Shown one piece after another: positions 45,519 through 55,085 of a stretch of 64,000 nt of DNA (position 1 is the stretch's first letter; each line of letters opens with the position of its first letter). The notes beneath the pieces are model-generated. The model searched no databases, was not told the origin of the DNA, and saw nothing but the letters and a program-made list of their open reading frames with translations. Location of the stretch: NCBI GenBank assembly GCA_017501355.1, contig JAFVXA010000037.1, positions 62,001-126,000 on the forward strand, in the 5' to 3' direction. This DNA comes from Oscillospiraceae bacterium (GTDB taxonomy: Bacteria > Bacillota > Clostridia > Oscillospirales > Oscillospiraceae). Made by a program: the position numbers and the translations under genes.

Positions 45519-45552
45519 ACTTTTACGAATGATCTAAAAGGAGAAGTATCCC

Positions 45553-45909
45553 ATGCCTGAGAACAAAGATTATCTGAACATGCCGGATAAAAACGGCAAT
45601 ATCCATATTGCGGAAGAAGTGGTGGCTGCCATTGCCATCGGCGCTGCCAAAGAGGCTGAGGGCGTGCACGCTGTGGCATCTGCAAATGCGCTGCCCGACT
45701 TTATGAAGAAGGTGGCTTCCCGCGGTGTTCGCGTTGCCATGAAGGATGATGCGATGATCGTTGACCTGTTCCTTGTGGTGGAATACGGCGTGGTGATCCC
45801 CGACGTGGCTGCCAAGGTGCAGAACTCCGTCGCCACCGCCATCGAGTCCATGACCGGTTACGCTGTCCATCATGTGAACGTCCACGTGGTCGGCGTGCAC
45901 CTCGACTAA
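45553..45909 (+). CDS. Asp23/Gls24 family protein (YqhY-like)
   Basis: The 118-residue protein carries the family features HIAEEVVAAIAIGAAKEAEGV and VVEYGVVIPDVAAKVQNSVATAIESMTG. In Bacillus, yqhY lies next to accBC and nusB and is linked to lipid metabolism and envelope stress. The position before nusB is conserved here. AAAAGGAG lies before the ATG. Confidence 0.95.
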   Translation: MPENKDYLNMPDKNGNIHIAEEVVAAIAIGAAKEAEGVHAVASANALPDFMKKVASRGVRVAMKDDAMIVDLFLVVEYGVVIPDVAAKVQNSVATAIESMTGYAVHHVNVHVVGVHLD

Positions 45910-45935
45910 GAGAACAAGAGAGAGAAGGAAACATT

Positions 45936-46385
45936 ATGCTGCGCAATACAGCGAGAGAGATCGCCATTCATCTTTCCTATGAACTGAATTTTGCATCCCG
46001 GGATATCCCCGAGATGCTGGAGCATCGCCTTTCGGAGGAGAGCTTTGCGGCTCTGGCGGAGGAGTGCAATCTGTATGAGGCACTTCCCGGTCCCAAGCAG
46101 ATGGAGTATATCCGCGGTCTTGTCAACGGCGTTGCCATGCATCAGGGTGAGCTGGACGGCTATATTGAAAAATACGCGGTGGGCTGGAAGTTTTCCCGTA
46201 TTCCCATGATGGCAGTCGCCATCATGCGTGTGGCAATGTACGAGGTGATGTACAGTCAGGATATCCCCACCGGCGTTGCCATCAACGAGGCGGTGGAGAT
46301 TGCCAAGAAGTATGAGACGGAGGAGACTGTCCGCTTCATCAACGGCATCCTCGGCAGCTTTGTGCGCGAGGAAGTCAAGGAATAA
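45936..46385 (+). CDS. nusB: Transcription antitermination factor NusB
   Basis: The 149-residue, all-helical protein has the NusB C-terminal signature DIPTGVAINEAVEIAKKYETEE and RFINGILG. It joins NusA, NusE and NusG in antitermination of rRNA operons. GAAGGAAA lies 7 bases before the ATG. It is cotranscribed with the Gls24-like gene. Confidence 0.95.
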   Translation: MLRNTAREIAIHLSYELNFASRDIPEMLEHRLSEESFAALAEECNLYEALPGPKQMEYIRGLVNGVAMHQGELDGYIEKYAVGWKFSRIPMMAVAIMRVAMYEVMYSQDIPTGVAINEAVEIAKKYETEETVRFINGILGSFVREEVKE

Positions 46386-46463
46386 GCACAATTACATGAG
46401 CAGGGCAGAACGCGGCGCTTGCACGCGCTCTGTCCTTTTTCTTTGCGGGAAAGGAGGGAGAGC

Positions 46464-47675
46464 ATGGAACGACCGATCCTCAGTGTGACAGAACTGAATA
46501 TGCTGGTGAAAACCCTGCTGGATGAAGAGCCGCTGCTGGCAAATATCTATGTGCGGGGCGAGATCTCCAACTACAAGCTCTACCCCTCGGGACACCATTA
46601 CTTTACTCTGAAGGACGCGGAGAGCGCCATTCGCTGCGTGATGTTTCGCGGCAGCGCATCCACCCTGCGCTTCCGTCCCGAAAACGGCATGAAGGTGCTG
46701 GCGCTCGGTCGGGTGTCCGTCTATCCCCGCGACGGTGTCTATCAGCTTTACTGCAACGAGATGATCGCCGACGGTGTCGGTGATCTCCATGTGGCATTTG
46801 AGCAGCTCAAGCAGAAGCTTTACGCAGAGGGGCTGTTTGATGCAGCGCATAAAAAACCGCTCCCGCCCTATCCCGAGCGGATCGCCGTGGTGACTTCCTC
46901 GGCGGGTGCGGCGGTGCATGATGTGATCCGCGTGCTGAGAAAGCGCTGGCCCATGGCGAAGGTGATTCTGCTGCCTGTGCGGGTGCAGGGCGCGGAAGCG
47001 CCCCCTGAGATCGTGGGTGCGATTCGCTATGCCAACCGCTGGCAGGTGGCGGATCTGATGATCGTCGGACGCGGCGGCGGCTCGGTGGAGGATCTCTGGT
47101 GCTTCAATGATGAGCGTGTCGCACGGGCGATCTATGAATCCGAGATCCCTGTGATCTCTGCTGTGGGGCATGAGCCCGATGTGAGCATTTCCGACTTCGT
47201 GGCAGATGTGCGGGCGGCAACGCCCTCCAACGCGGCGGAGCTTGCCGTACCCGACCAGAGCGAACTGCTGCGGGGTTTGGAGGAGCTTCGTCTTCGCATG
47301 GGCGAGATCGTGGGCGGCAGAGTGCAGCGCCAGTCTCAGCGGCTTTCTGCCATTGCGCAGCGCCGTGCCATGCAGGACGCGTCGGCGTTTTTGCAGGACA
47401 GAAGGCAAACTCTTGACCTGCTGCAAAGCCGTCTCGCACGGGCGGAGGAACGCACTTTGTCTGTGAGGCGGGAACGCTTTACGGCACTTGCGGCATCACT
47501 GGATGCGTTGAGTCCGCTGAAGGTTTTGGCGCGTGGCTATAGCGTGGTGAAGGACGAGCAGGGACGAATCGTGAAGGACAGTGCCGAGGTACAGACCGGC
47601 GATGCGGTGGATGTGAAACTGGGGCGCGGTGAGCTTCGCTGCCGCGTGGAAGAATGCAGGGGAGAAGAAAGATGA
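46464..47675 (+). CDS. xseA: Exodeoxyribonuclease VII large subunit
   Basis: The 403-residue protein has an N-terminal OB domain (NIYVRGEISNYKLYPSGHHY), a catalytic domain with VTSSAGAAVHDVIRVLRKRWP and GRGGGSVEDLWCFNDE, and a C-terminal coiled coil. It degrades single-stranded DNA together with XseB. AAGGAGGGAG precedes ATG 46464. The stop overlaps the xseB start (ATGA). Confidence 0.97.
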   Translation: MERPILSVTELNMLVKTLLDEEPLLANIYVRGEISNYKLYPSGHHYFTLKDAESAIRCVMFRGSASTLRFRPENGMKVLALGRVSVYPRDGVYQLYCNEMIADGVGDLHVAFEQLKQKLYAEGLFDAAHKKPLPPYPERIAVVTSSAGAAVHDVIRVLRKRWPMAKVILLPVRVQGAEAPPEIVGAIRYANRWQVADLMIVGRGGGSVEDLWCFNDERVARAIYESEIPVISAVGHEPDVSISDFVADVRAATPSNAAELAVPDQSELLRGLEELRLRMGEIVGGRVQRQSQRLSAIAQRRAMQDASAFLQDRRQTLDLLQSRLARAEERTLSVRRERFTALAASLDALSPLKVLARGYSVVKDEQGRIVKDSAEVQTGDAVDVKLGRGELRCRVEECRGEER

Positions 47676-47902
47676 AGAAGCAGAGCTTTGAAGAAAAGAT
47701 GAAGCGGCTGGAGGAGATCGCCTCGGCTCTTGAAAAGGGCGATGCAGCACTGGAGGATTCGCTGAAGCTGTTTGAAGAGGGCACAAAGCTGATCGCGGAG
47801 TGCAGCCGACAGCTGGAGGCGGCAGAGCAGAAGGTGGTCAAGCTCATGAAGGGGGCGGACGGCGCACCGCAGGAGCTGCCCTTTGATACCTTGGAGGACT
47901 GA
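47672..47902 (+). CDS. xseB: Exodeoxyribonuclease VII small subunit
   Basis: The 76-residue small subunit has the family pattern FEEKMKRLEEIASALEKGDAALEDSLKLFEEG. It binds several copies per XseA. It is translationally coupled to xseA, with AGGGGAG upstream. The ispA gene begins 1 base after its stop. Confidence 0.97.
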   Translation: MKKQSFEEKMKRLEEIASALEKGDAALEDSLKLFEEGTKLIAECSRQLEAAEQKVVKLMKGADGAPQELPFDTLED

Positions 47903-47903
47903 T

Positions 47904-48803
47904 ATGGAACAGTTTGCAAAGAATATGGAAAGCGCCCGATTGATGGTGGAGCAGCGTCTCAGTGAATTTTTCCCCGGTGGGGGACTGCAGGAAGCCATGC
48001 GCTACAGTCTCCTTGGCGGCGGCAAGCGCATTCGCCCCATCCTTGCGTTGAAGTTCTGTGAAGCAGCGGGCGGCACGATGGAAGAGGCTCTGGATTTCGG
48101 CTGTGCAGTAGAAATGCTTCACACCTATTCCCTGATCCACGATGATCTGCCCTGCATGGATGACGATGATCTGCGCCGCGGCAGACCCACCAGTCATAAG
48201 GTGTTTGGCGAGTGCATCGCCACCCTTGCGGGTGACGCGCTGCAGGCAGCGGCATTTCAGACGGTTGCCTGCACCGTGGCTGACTGGCGCAGCGGCGGTG
48301 AGACCGCGCCCGGGCTTGCGGCGGGAGTGCTGGCAAGAGCGGCAGGCGAGGAAGGTATGTGCGGCGGTCAGTATTACGATACCATGGGGGACGGCAAGCC
48401 CCACACGGAAGAGGAACTGTTGGAGATCCACGACAAAAAGACGGGTGCGCTGCTCCGCGCTGCCTGTGTCATGGGTGTGATCGCATCCTTCGGTCACCGG
48501 GAGGTGGAGGAGGGCTGCTTTGCCGCCGCGAAGGAGTATGCGACAAAGCTGGGTCTTGCCTTCCAGATCCGCGATGATATGCTGGATGTGATCGCCACGG
48601 AGGAGGATCTTGGCAAGCCCATCGGCTCTGATGCGGAAAACGAAAAGACCACCTACGTAACTCTGCTGGGGCTTGAGGGCTGCGCAGAGCGGGTGAAGCG
48701 CTATACCGAAGAGGCAAAGACTGCTCTGCGCAGCTGCAGCTGGGGCGGCGATACCGCCTTTTTGGAGCAGTTGGCGGACGAGCTTGCCACAAGAGGAAAC
48801 TGA
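47904..48803 (+). CDS. ispA: Polyprenyl (farnesyl) diphosphate synthase
   Basis: The 299-residue enzyme has the first aspartate-rich motif in HDDLPCMDDDDLRRG and the second in FQIRDDMLDV, plus GGGKRIRP near residue 42. It condenses isopentenyl diphosphate into geranyl and farnesyl diphosphate for undecaprenol and quinone-type lipids. TTGGAGG precedes ATG 47904. It is followed by a terminator and then dxs, which supplies the precursors. Confidence 0.95.
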   Translation: MEQFAKNMESARLMVEQRLSEFFPGGGLQEAMRYSLLGGGKRIRPILALKFCEAAGGTMEEALDFGCAVEMLHTYSLIHDDLPCMDDDDLRRGRPTSHKVFGECIATLAGDALQAAAFQTVACTVADWRSGGETAPGLAAGVLARAAGEEGMCGGQYYDTMGDGKPHTEEELLEIHDKKTGALLRAACVMGVIASFGHREVEEGCFAAAKEYATKLGLAFQIRDDMLDVIATEEDLGKPIGSDAENEKTTYVTLLGLEGCAERVKRYTEEAKTALRSCSWGGDTAFLEQLADELATRGN

Positions 48804-48807
48804 ATCG

Positions 48808-48838
48808 AAGTCGGGTGCAAAAGCGCCCGACTTTTTTT
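48808..48838 (+). terminator. Terminator after ispA
   Basis: The inverted repeat AAGTCGGG..GC with its complement around an AAAA loop is followed by TTTTTTT. Confidence 0.88.
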
Positions 48839-48858
48839 CGTCCAATATTCATCTATGC

Positions 48859-48887
48859 TTGTATATTCGTGAAAACGGGTGTATACT
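48859..48887 (+). promoter_or_regulatory. Sigma-A-type promoter for dxs
   Basis: TTGTAT (48859-48864) and TATACT (48882-48887) are exactly 17 bases apart, 85 bases before the dxs start. Confidence 0.75.
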
Positions 48888-48972
48888 CATGATGTACCGG
48901 AATGGTCGAAAAGCACGTTTATCCGATTCGACGGATCGGTACACAGCAAATCATCCGAAAGGAGTCCTTGCT

Positions 48973-50817
48973 TTGATTCTGGAACAAATCCATTCCCCGG
49001 CGGATGTGAAGAAGCTCAGTAAGAAAGAGTGCGAGACGCTCTGCGCGGAGCTGAGAGAGTTTCTGGTGTCCTCGGTCGCCAAAACCGGCGGTCATCTGGC
49101 ATCCAATCTGGGCGTGGTCGAGCTGACCGTCGCCATCCATCGGGTGTTTGATACGGAAAAAGACAGACTGGTGTTCGATGTGGGACACCAGTGTTATGTG
49201 CATAAGCTCCTCACCGGACGGCAGGAGGGGTTTGCCCGTTTGCGCCAATATGAGGGACTTTCCGGCTTCCCCAAGCCCCACGAAAGCGTACACGATGCCT
49301 TTATTGCGGGACATGCCTCCAATTCCGTTTCCGTTGCCCTCGGCATGGCGCGGGCGCGCACCTTGCAGAAGCAGGATTACAGTGTCCTTGCCCTCATCGG
49401 TGACGGCGCGCTCACGGGCGGTCTTGCCTATGAGGGGCTCAACGACGCGGGTGAATCCGGCGAACCGCTGATCATCCTGCTCAATGACAACGGTATGTCC
49501 ATCAGCGGCAACGTGGGCGGTATTTCCGAGCATTTGAAAAAACTCCGCACCAAGCGGGGCTACTATACGTTCAAGAAGTGGTATCGCGGTCTCTTTGGCG
49601 ATGACGTGGAGGAGAATAAGGTCTATCAGGTGAACCATTGCGTCAAGACGCTGATCAAGCAGTCCATCTATCCCTACAGTACCCTGTTTGAGGATATGGG
49701 CTTTACCTATCTCGGTCCGGTGGACGGACATGATGTGGAGCAGATCACCAATACCCTGCAGTGGGCAAAGGAGCAGTCCGGTCCCGTTGTGGTGCACATC
49801 AAGACGGAGAAGGGCAGGGGCTATGCACCCGCAGTCAAGGAGCCGAACCTCTACCACGGCGTGGGTGCCTTTGACCCGGAAAAAGGCGTCAGCACTGCGG
49901 GCAAGCGGGATTTCTCCGCTGTGTTCGGCGAAACGCTGATGCAGCTTGCAGCAGAGGAAGAAAAGGTTTGCGCCATCACCGCTGCCATGAAGGAGGGGAC
50001 GGGGCTGAATGGCTTTGCCGAGCAGTACCCGCAGCGTTTCTTCGATGTGGGTATCGCAGAGGGGCACGCCGTTTCCCTCGCGGCAGGACTTGCCATGCAG
50101 GGCAGTATCCCTGTCTTTGCGGTCTACTCCACCTTCCTGCAGCGGGGCTACGATCAGCTCATCCACGATATCTCCCTCTGCAAGCTCCATGCAGTGTTTG
50201 CGGTGGATCGCGCGGGACTGGTGGGTGCCGATGGCGAGACCCATCACGGCATCTTCGATGTGGGCTATCTTTCCTCTGTGCCGGGGATGAAGGTGTATTC
50301 TCCTGCGAATTTTGCAGAGCTGCACTCCATGCTGCGCCATGCGGTGCTGGAGAACAGCGGTTCTGTCACCGTCCGTTATCCCCGCGGGGTGGAGGGTGCA
50401 TACAAGACCGATTGGGACGGCAGCGACTTCTCCTGCGTGAGAGAGGGCAGTGACTGTGCCATCGTGACCTACGGACTGCTCACGAACAATGCCCTTGCGG
50501 CGGCAGAGCTGCTGGCGCAGCGGGGGATCTCGGCGGCTGTGTGGAAGCTGCACGTGGTCGCTCCGTTGGATGAGGATGCCTTGGTGAAGGCGCTCGCGCC
50601 CTATGGAGCAGTGCTGATCGCGGAGGAATCGGCGCAAAGCGGCGGCGCAGGCGAGCAACTGCTGGCAGCGTTTGCCCATCGGGGTGAGAGAAAGACCTAT
50701 GGTCTTGCCAATCTCGGCAGAGATATCCCTCATCAGGGCACGCTGGCAGAGCTGCACAAGGCGCTGGGGCTCGATGCCGAGGGGCTTGCTGAGCGCGTGA
50801 AAACGATGATCAGATAA
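48973..50817 (+). CDS. dxs: 1-deoxy-D-xylulose-5-phosphate synthase
   Basis: The 614-residue thiamine-diphosphate enzyme has FDVGHQCYVHKLLTGR, the cofactor motif GDGALTGGLAYEGLN, and the transketolase-like C-terminal half with DVGIAEGHAVSLAAG. It makes the first intermediate of the non-mevalonate isoprenoid pathway from pyruvate and glyceraldehyde phosphate. The start is TTG at 48973 with AAAGGAG 8 bases upstream, giving the classical LEQIHSPADVKKLS opening. The dxs-tlyA-nadK-argR-recN order is typical of Firmicutes. Confidence 0.97.
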   Translation: MILEQIHSPADVKKLSKKECETLCAELREFLVSSVAKTGGHLASNLGVVELTVAIHRVFDTEKDRLVFDVGHQCYVHKLLTGRQEGFARLRQYEGLSGFPKPHESVHDAFIAGHASNSVSVALGMARARTLQKQDYSVLALIGDGALTGGLAYEGLNDAGESGEPLIILLNDNGMSISGNVGGISEHLKKLRTKRGYYTFKKWYRGLFGDDVEENKVYQVNHCVKTLIKQSIYPYSTLFEDMGFTYLGPVDGHDVEQITNTLQWAKEQSGPVVVHIKTEKGRGYAPAVKEPNLYHGVGAFDPEKGVSTAGKRDFSAVFGETLMQLAAEEEKVCAITAAMKEGTGLNGFAEQYPQRFFDVGIAEGHAVSLAAGLAMQGSIPVFAVYSTFLQRGYDQLIHDISLCKLHAVFAVDRAGLVGADGETHHGIFDVGYLSSVPGMKVYSPANFAELHSMLRHAVLENSGSVTVRYPRGVEGAYKTDWDGSDFSCVREGSDCAIVTYGLLTNNALAAAELLAQRGISAAVWKLHVVAPLDEDALVKALAPYGAVLIAEESAQSGGAGEQLLAAFAHRGERKTYGLANLGRDIPHQGTLAELHKALGLDAEGLAERVKTMIR

Positions 50818-50859
50818 AATTGACTTTTGCGCCGCGTTGGCGGCGGGAGGTGGAAGGAT

Positions 50860-51675
50860 ATGAAGGAAAAAGAGCGTTTGGACGTGTTGCTGGTGGAACT
50901 CGGCATGGCGGAGAGCCGTGCCAAGGCACAGGCGACCATTATGAGCGGACTGGTCTTTGTGAACGGTCAGCGGGTGGATAAGCCCGGCACTTCTGTGCTG
51001 AAAACCGCCCCCATTGAGGTGCGGGGCAATACGCTGAAATATGTGAGCCGCGGCGGACTGAAGCTGGAAAAGGCGATGAGCTCCTTTGGCTTGCAGCTGG
51101 ATGGCTGCATCTGCGGCGACATCGGTGCATCCACAGGCGGCTTTACCGACTGTATGCTGCAAAACGGCGCGGTGAAGGTGTACGCTGTGGACGTGGGCTA
51201 TGGTCAGCTGGACTGGAAGCTGAGAAGCGACGAGCGCGTGGTCTCTCTCGAACGCACCAATGCCCGTAATCTCACCCATGATCAGATCCCGGAGGAACTG
51301 GATTTCGCATCGGTGGACGTATCCTTCATTTCGTTGAAGCTGATTCTGCCCGCCCTCGCAAGAGTGCTGAAAAGTGACGGTCATGTGGTCTGCCTTGTGA
51401 AGCCCCAGTTTGAGGCGGGCAAGGACAAGGTGGGCAAAAAGGGCGTGGTCCGCGACCCGGAAGTGCATAAGGAAGTGCTGGAAAACTTCCTTATCCATGC
51501 GAAGGAAAATGACTTTACAGTGATTGCTCTGGATTATTCTCCCATCAGAGGACCTGAGGGAAATATCGAGTACCTTGGCTATCTTGCCCTCCACGGCGGA
51601 GAGAGTGGCACCTTTGATCTGGAGGATCTGGTTGAGCGCTCCCATGGGGCGCTGACGAAGGAGGAGAGCCATTGA
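50860..51675 (+). CDS. tlyA: TlyA-family rRNA 2'-O-methyltransferase (S4 plus FtsJ-like)
   Basis: The 271-residue protein has an N-terminal S4 domain (LDVLLVELGMAESRAKAQATI) and then an FtsJ-type SAM-binding domain with GDIGASTGGFTDC near residue 88. Relatives methylate ribose of rRNA cytidines and were named hemolysins. ATG 50860 follows GGAAGG. The last codons overlap the nadK TTG start. Confidence 0.94.
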   Translation: MKEKERLDVLLVELGMAESRAKAQATIMSGLVFVNGQRVDKPGTSVLKTAPIEVRGNTLKYVSRGGLKLEKAMSSFGLQLDGCICGDIGASTGGFTDCMLQNGAVKVYAVDVGYGQLDWKLRSDERVVSLERTNARNLTHDQIPEELDFASVDVSFISLKLILPALARVLKSDGHVVCLVKPQFEAGKDKVGKKGVVRDPEVHKEVLENFLIHAKENDFTVIALDYSPIRGPEGNIEYLGYLALHGGESGTFDLEDLVERSHGALTKEESH

Positions 51676-52550
51676 GAACAGTTGCTCTTTGCCCGAATCC
51701 GAAGCGGGATTCGGAACTGAAATACACGAAGGAAGCGTTGGACATTCTGCGGGAAAAGGGCTTTACCTGTATACTGACCTATCCCTTTGAAACCGATGCG
51801 CCCACGGATGGACTGGGGATCCCCTTCCTGCCGCTGGTGGATGCGGTGGAGCAGGCAGACCTGCTCATCACCCTCGGCGGTGACGGTACGATCCTGCGTG
51901 TCGCCCCCCATGCGGCGCGGCATCAGTGCCCCATCCTTGCAGTGAATGTGGGTCACCTTGGCTTTATCTGCGATCTTGAAATGGACGAAGTGCCGCTGAT
52001 CGAAAAGCTCAGCGACGAAGCGTGGAAGATCGAGCGGCGCATGATGCTGGATGTTTCCGTGCGGCGGGAGGGGCGTGTGATCTACAATACCCTTGCGCTG
52101 AACGAGGCGGTGGTGAACAAGGGCGCGGTCTCCCGCGTGGTGAACCTCGGCGTGGACATCAACGGGCAGCGTATGCTCTATCTTCGCGGTGACGGTCTCA
52201 TCGCCGCCACCGCAACGGGCTCCACGGGTTACTCCCGCTCTGCGGGCGGACCTGTCATGTCCCCCAAGATCCGCGGCATCATTATGACCCCTGTCTGCCC
52301 CATGAACCTGCCCATCGGTTCCTGGGTGCTGGAGGCAGAGGATGTGCTGACCATCGAGTCGCTTGAAAAGAATTACATCAGCGGCTTCCTTTCCGTGGAC
52401 GGCGGAAGAGCCTTTTCTCTCCATCGGGGCGATACGGTGGAGCTCAGATGCTCGAAATTTGAGACGCAGCTTCTTCGTCTGAAGGGGCGCGGCTTCTTTG
52501 ATGAATATGAAAGAAAAATGGGTACAGGAGGAGTGCAGCATGAAAAATGA
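51672..52550 (+). CDS. nadK: NAD kinase
   Basis: The 292-residue enzyme has LLITLGGDGTILRVA with the GGDGT motif near residue 65 and TLALNEAVVNKGAVSR near residue 140, then TATGSTGYSRSAGG. It phosphorylates NAD to NADP. The start is TTG at 51672 inside the tlyA stop (TTGA). The 3' end overlaps argR by 11 bases. Confidence 0.96.
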   Translation: MRTVALCPNPKRDSELKYTKEALDILREKGFTCILTYPFETDAPTDGLGIPFLPLVDAVEQADLLITLGGDGTILRVAPHAARHQCPILAVNVGHLGFICDLEMDEVPLIEKLSDEAWKIERRMMLDVSVRREGRVIYNTLALNEAVVNKGAVSRVVNLGVDINGQRMLYLRGDGLIAATATGSTGYSRSAGGPVMSPKIRGIIMTPVCPMNLPIGSWVLEAEDVLTIESLEKNYISGFLSVDGGRAFSLHRGDTVELRCSKFETQLLRLKGRGFFDEYERKMGTGGVQHEK

Positions 52551-52989
52551 GCGACAGGAACGGATTCTGCAGGTCATTCGTGATCACGATGTGGAGACCC
52601 AGGAAGAACTGCTGGCATATCTGAAGGATATGGGCATCAGCAGCACCCAGGCAACGATTTCCAGAGATATCAAGCAGCTGCACCTTGTCAAGCAGCCTAC
52701 GGGCAAGGGCGGCTATAAGTATGCGGTTTCTGCCGTGAAGCACCATCTGAACGTGACGGAGAAGCTTCGCACCATTTTCTGCGAGAGCGTGATCAGTCTG
52801 GATTATGCCCAGAACATTGTGGTCATCAAGACCATGCCCGGTCTTGCCAATGCCGCCTGCGCTTCTGTGGATGCCATGGACATCAAGGAAATGGTGGGCA
52901 GCCTTGCGGGCGATGACACGGCGTTCCTTGTCATGCGCAGCGAAACCGCGGCGGCTGACTTTGTGGAAGAACTGAAGGAAACTCTGTAA
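52540..52989 (+). CDS. argR: Arginine repressor family regulator
   Basis: The 149-residue protein has the winged-helix DNA-binding domain with SSTQATISRDIKQLHL and a C-terminal oligomerisation/arginine-binding domain (TMPGLANAACASVD, AGDDTAFLVMR with the conserved aspartate pair). In Clostridia it controls arginine genes. The location before recN is conserved. No arg gene is in the window, so it would act elsewhere. GGAGGAG precedes ATG 52540. Confidence 0.95.
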   Translation: MKNERQERILQVIRDHDVETQEELLAYLKDMGISSTQATISRDIKQLHLVKQPTGKGGYKYAVSAVKHHLNVTEKLRTIFCESVISLDYAQNIVVIKTMPGLANAACASVDAMDIKEMVGSLAGDDTAFLVMRSETAAADFVEELKETL

Positions 52990-53014
52990 CGATAGTCTGA
53001 GGAGGGCAAAGCGG

Positions 53015-54688
53015 ATGCTGGAACTGCTCCATATTGAGAATATTGCCGTGATCGAGGAGTCGGAGATCTGCTTTGACACGGGCTTCAATGCCCTCACGGG
53101 TGAGACGGGTGCGGGTAAATCCATCGTGATCGACGCCCTCGGCGCAGTGCTGGGTCGGCGTACATCCCGGGATCTCATCCGCACAGGTGCGGCGAAGGCG
53201 CGGGTCACCGCCCAGTTTTCCGGCATCAGCGCCGAAGTGCTGGAGCCCTATGGTGTGGAAGCGGGGGAGGAGCTGTTCCTCCAGCGTGAGCTGACGGCAG
53301 ACGGCAAGAATGTCTGCCGTGTGAACGGTCGCCCGGTGTCGGTAGCACAGCTGCGTGAGCTTGGCAGCCGCCTGCTGGACATCCACGGGCAGCATGATGG
53401 GCAGCAGCTGCTGGACGAGGAGCAGCACGGCGCATATCTCGACCGCTTCGGTTTGACCGGGGGACAGATGGAGGAATACCGCCGTGAGTTCGATGCCCTT
53501 GCGGAGCTGCGCGGAAAGATCCGCAGCCTTTCCATGGACGAATCCGAAAAGGCGCGGCGCATGGATACCCTCCGTTTCCAGATCGACGAGCTGGAGCGGG
53601 CGGAGCTGGTGGCAGGGGAAGAGGAAAAGCTTGCCGAGCGGCGGGAAATTCTCCGCAACAGCGAAAAGTTCTCCTCCGCCATTGACGGGGCGGATGCCTG
53701 TCTCAGCGGCGGGGAGGACAGCAGCGGCGCGGTGGCGGCGCTGCAAAACGCAGCAGAGGAGCTGCGCAGCCTCAAACGCTACGGCGGCTCTTTTGAGGAA
53801 CTGGCAAAGCGCCTGCACGAGCTTTGCTGTGAAGCGGCAGATGTGGCGGAGAGTCTGCGTGATCTGCGGCGGGAATATGAGTTTTCTCCCGAGGAGCTGG
53901 ACAGCGTGGAGGAACGCTGCGATCGGCTGTACCGACTGAAAAAGAAATACGGCGCCAGCGTCGAGGAGATGCTGGAGTATCTCGACCGCTGCCGCGAGGA
54001 ACTGGATCGCATTGAATTTGCGGATGATACCCTGCTGCGTTTGCAGGGGGAGGAGAAGAAGCAGGAAGCGAAGGTGAGAGACGCAGGCAAGCGGCTTTCC
54101 GCTGCCCGCAGGGCGGCGGCACAGGAGCTTGAACAGCGCATCCTGACGGAACTTCGTCAGCTGGATATGCCGAAAGTTCAGTTTGCGGTGGATTTTACGG
54201 AAAAAGAACCCGCAAGCGACGGTATGGATGTGATCCGCTTCCTGATGTCTGCCAACGTGGGCGAAGCCTTGAAGCCCATTGACCGTGTTGCCTCCGGCGG
54301 TGAGCTTGCCCGCATTATGCTGGCGCTGAAAAATGTGCTGGCAGAGCAGGACGAGGTGGGGACGCTGGTGTTCGACGAGGTGGACACGGGTGTGTCCGGT
54401 CGCGCGGCGGAGAAGGTGGCAGAGAAGCTCGCCATGGTCTCCCGTGCCAAACAGGTGCTCTGCGTGACCCATCTGCCCCAGATCGCCGCCATGGCGGATG
54501 TGCATTTCTCGGTGGAGAAGGGCGAACGCAATGGTCGCACCTATACCGAGGTCTGCAGACTGGATCGTGCGCAGCGCTGTCAGGAGCTCAGCCGCATCAC
54601 CGGTGGCACCCTTGTCTCCGATGCCATGCTCCGCAGCAGCGAGGAGCTGTTGGACGCGGCAGAGAAGTTCAAAGCTGCGCATCGCTAA
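53015..54688 (+). CDS. recN: DNA repair protein RecN
   Basis: This 557-residue SMC-like ATPase has Walker A LTGETGAGKSIVIDAL near residue 30, a long coiled-coil middle, signature DRVASGGELARIMLALK and Walker B TLVFDEVDTGVSGRAA. It acts early in double-strand break repair. GAGGAGGG lies before the ATG. It closes the dxs-recN operon. Confidence 0.97.
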   Translation: MLELLHIENIAVIEESEICFDTGFNALTGETGAGKSIVIDALGAVLGRRTSRDLIRTGAAKARVTAQFSGISAEVLEPYGVEAGEELFLQRELTADGKNVCRVNGRPVSVAQLRELGSRLLDIHGQHDGQQLLDEEQHGAYLDRFGLTGGQMEEYRREFDALAELRGKIRSLSMDESEKARRMDTLRFQIDELERAELVAGEEEKLAERREILRNSEKFSSAIDGADACLSGGEDSSGAVAALQNAAEELRSLKRYGGSFEELAKRLHELCCEAADVAESLRDLRREYEFSPEELDSVEERCDRLYRLKKKYGASVEEMLEYLDRCREELDRIEFADDTLLRLQGEEKKQEAKVRDAGKRLSAARRAAAQELEQRILTELRQLDMPKVQFAVDFTEKEPASDGMDVIRFLMSANVGEALKPIDRVASGGELARIMLALKNVLAEQDEVGTLVFDEVDTGVSGRAAEKVAEKLAMVSRAKQVLCVTHLPQIAAMADVHFSVEKGERNGRTYTEVCRLDRAQRCQELSRITGGTLVSDAMLRSSEELLDAAEKFKAAHR

Positions 54689-54713
54689 AGCTGATTTACC
54701 TGTTCATAGTCGG

Positions 54714-54742
54714 TTGACAAACTTGAAAAAACAGGGTAAAAT
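54714..54742 (+). promoter_or_regulatory. Sigma-A-type promoter of the tyrS leader
   Basis: A perfect TTGACA (54714-54719) and TAAAAT (54737-54742) are 17 bases apart, as in the valS leader. Confidence 0.85.
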
Positions 54743-54747
54743 ACCTC

Positions 54748-55022
54748 TCGTTACAGCGTTGAAGAGGAGAAGTATCTGCTTTTTCTGCCGCGAAGAGAGC
54801 CCCCGGTCGGTGCAAGGGGGAGGGTGAGATGCAGAGAATACACCTTGGAGCCGACGTCCGAACAGGGAAACCCCAGTAGGCACGTACCGGGTGCGCCCGT
54901 TACCGCGCTGCCGTGTGATCAAACGGCGTGAGGTCGCTTTCCGTGAGGGGGCGGCGAACCAGAGGTGGTACCGCGAAATTGTTTCGCCCTCTGTCCCGAT
55001 GAGGGACGGAGGGCGTTTTTTT
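54748..55022 (+). promoter_or_regulatory. T-box leader of tyrS, tyrosine specifier TAC
   Basis: The leader has AGGTGGTACCGCG (54963-54975), whose TGGT pairs with uncharged tRNA, and a terminator CGCCCTC..GTCCC with its complement and TTTTTTT (54985-55022). The specifier-loop context GAGAATACACC puts TAC at 54839-54841, which matches tyrosine. It responds to uncharged tRNA-Tyr. Confidence 0.95.
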
Positions 55023-55085
55023 GCAAAGACGCACCATATTCCCTCAAATAACCATTATCTTGACATAAAGAGGAGATCGAAAACC

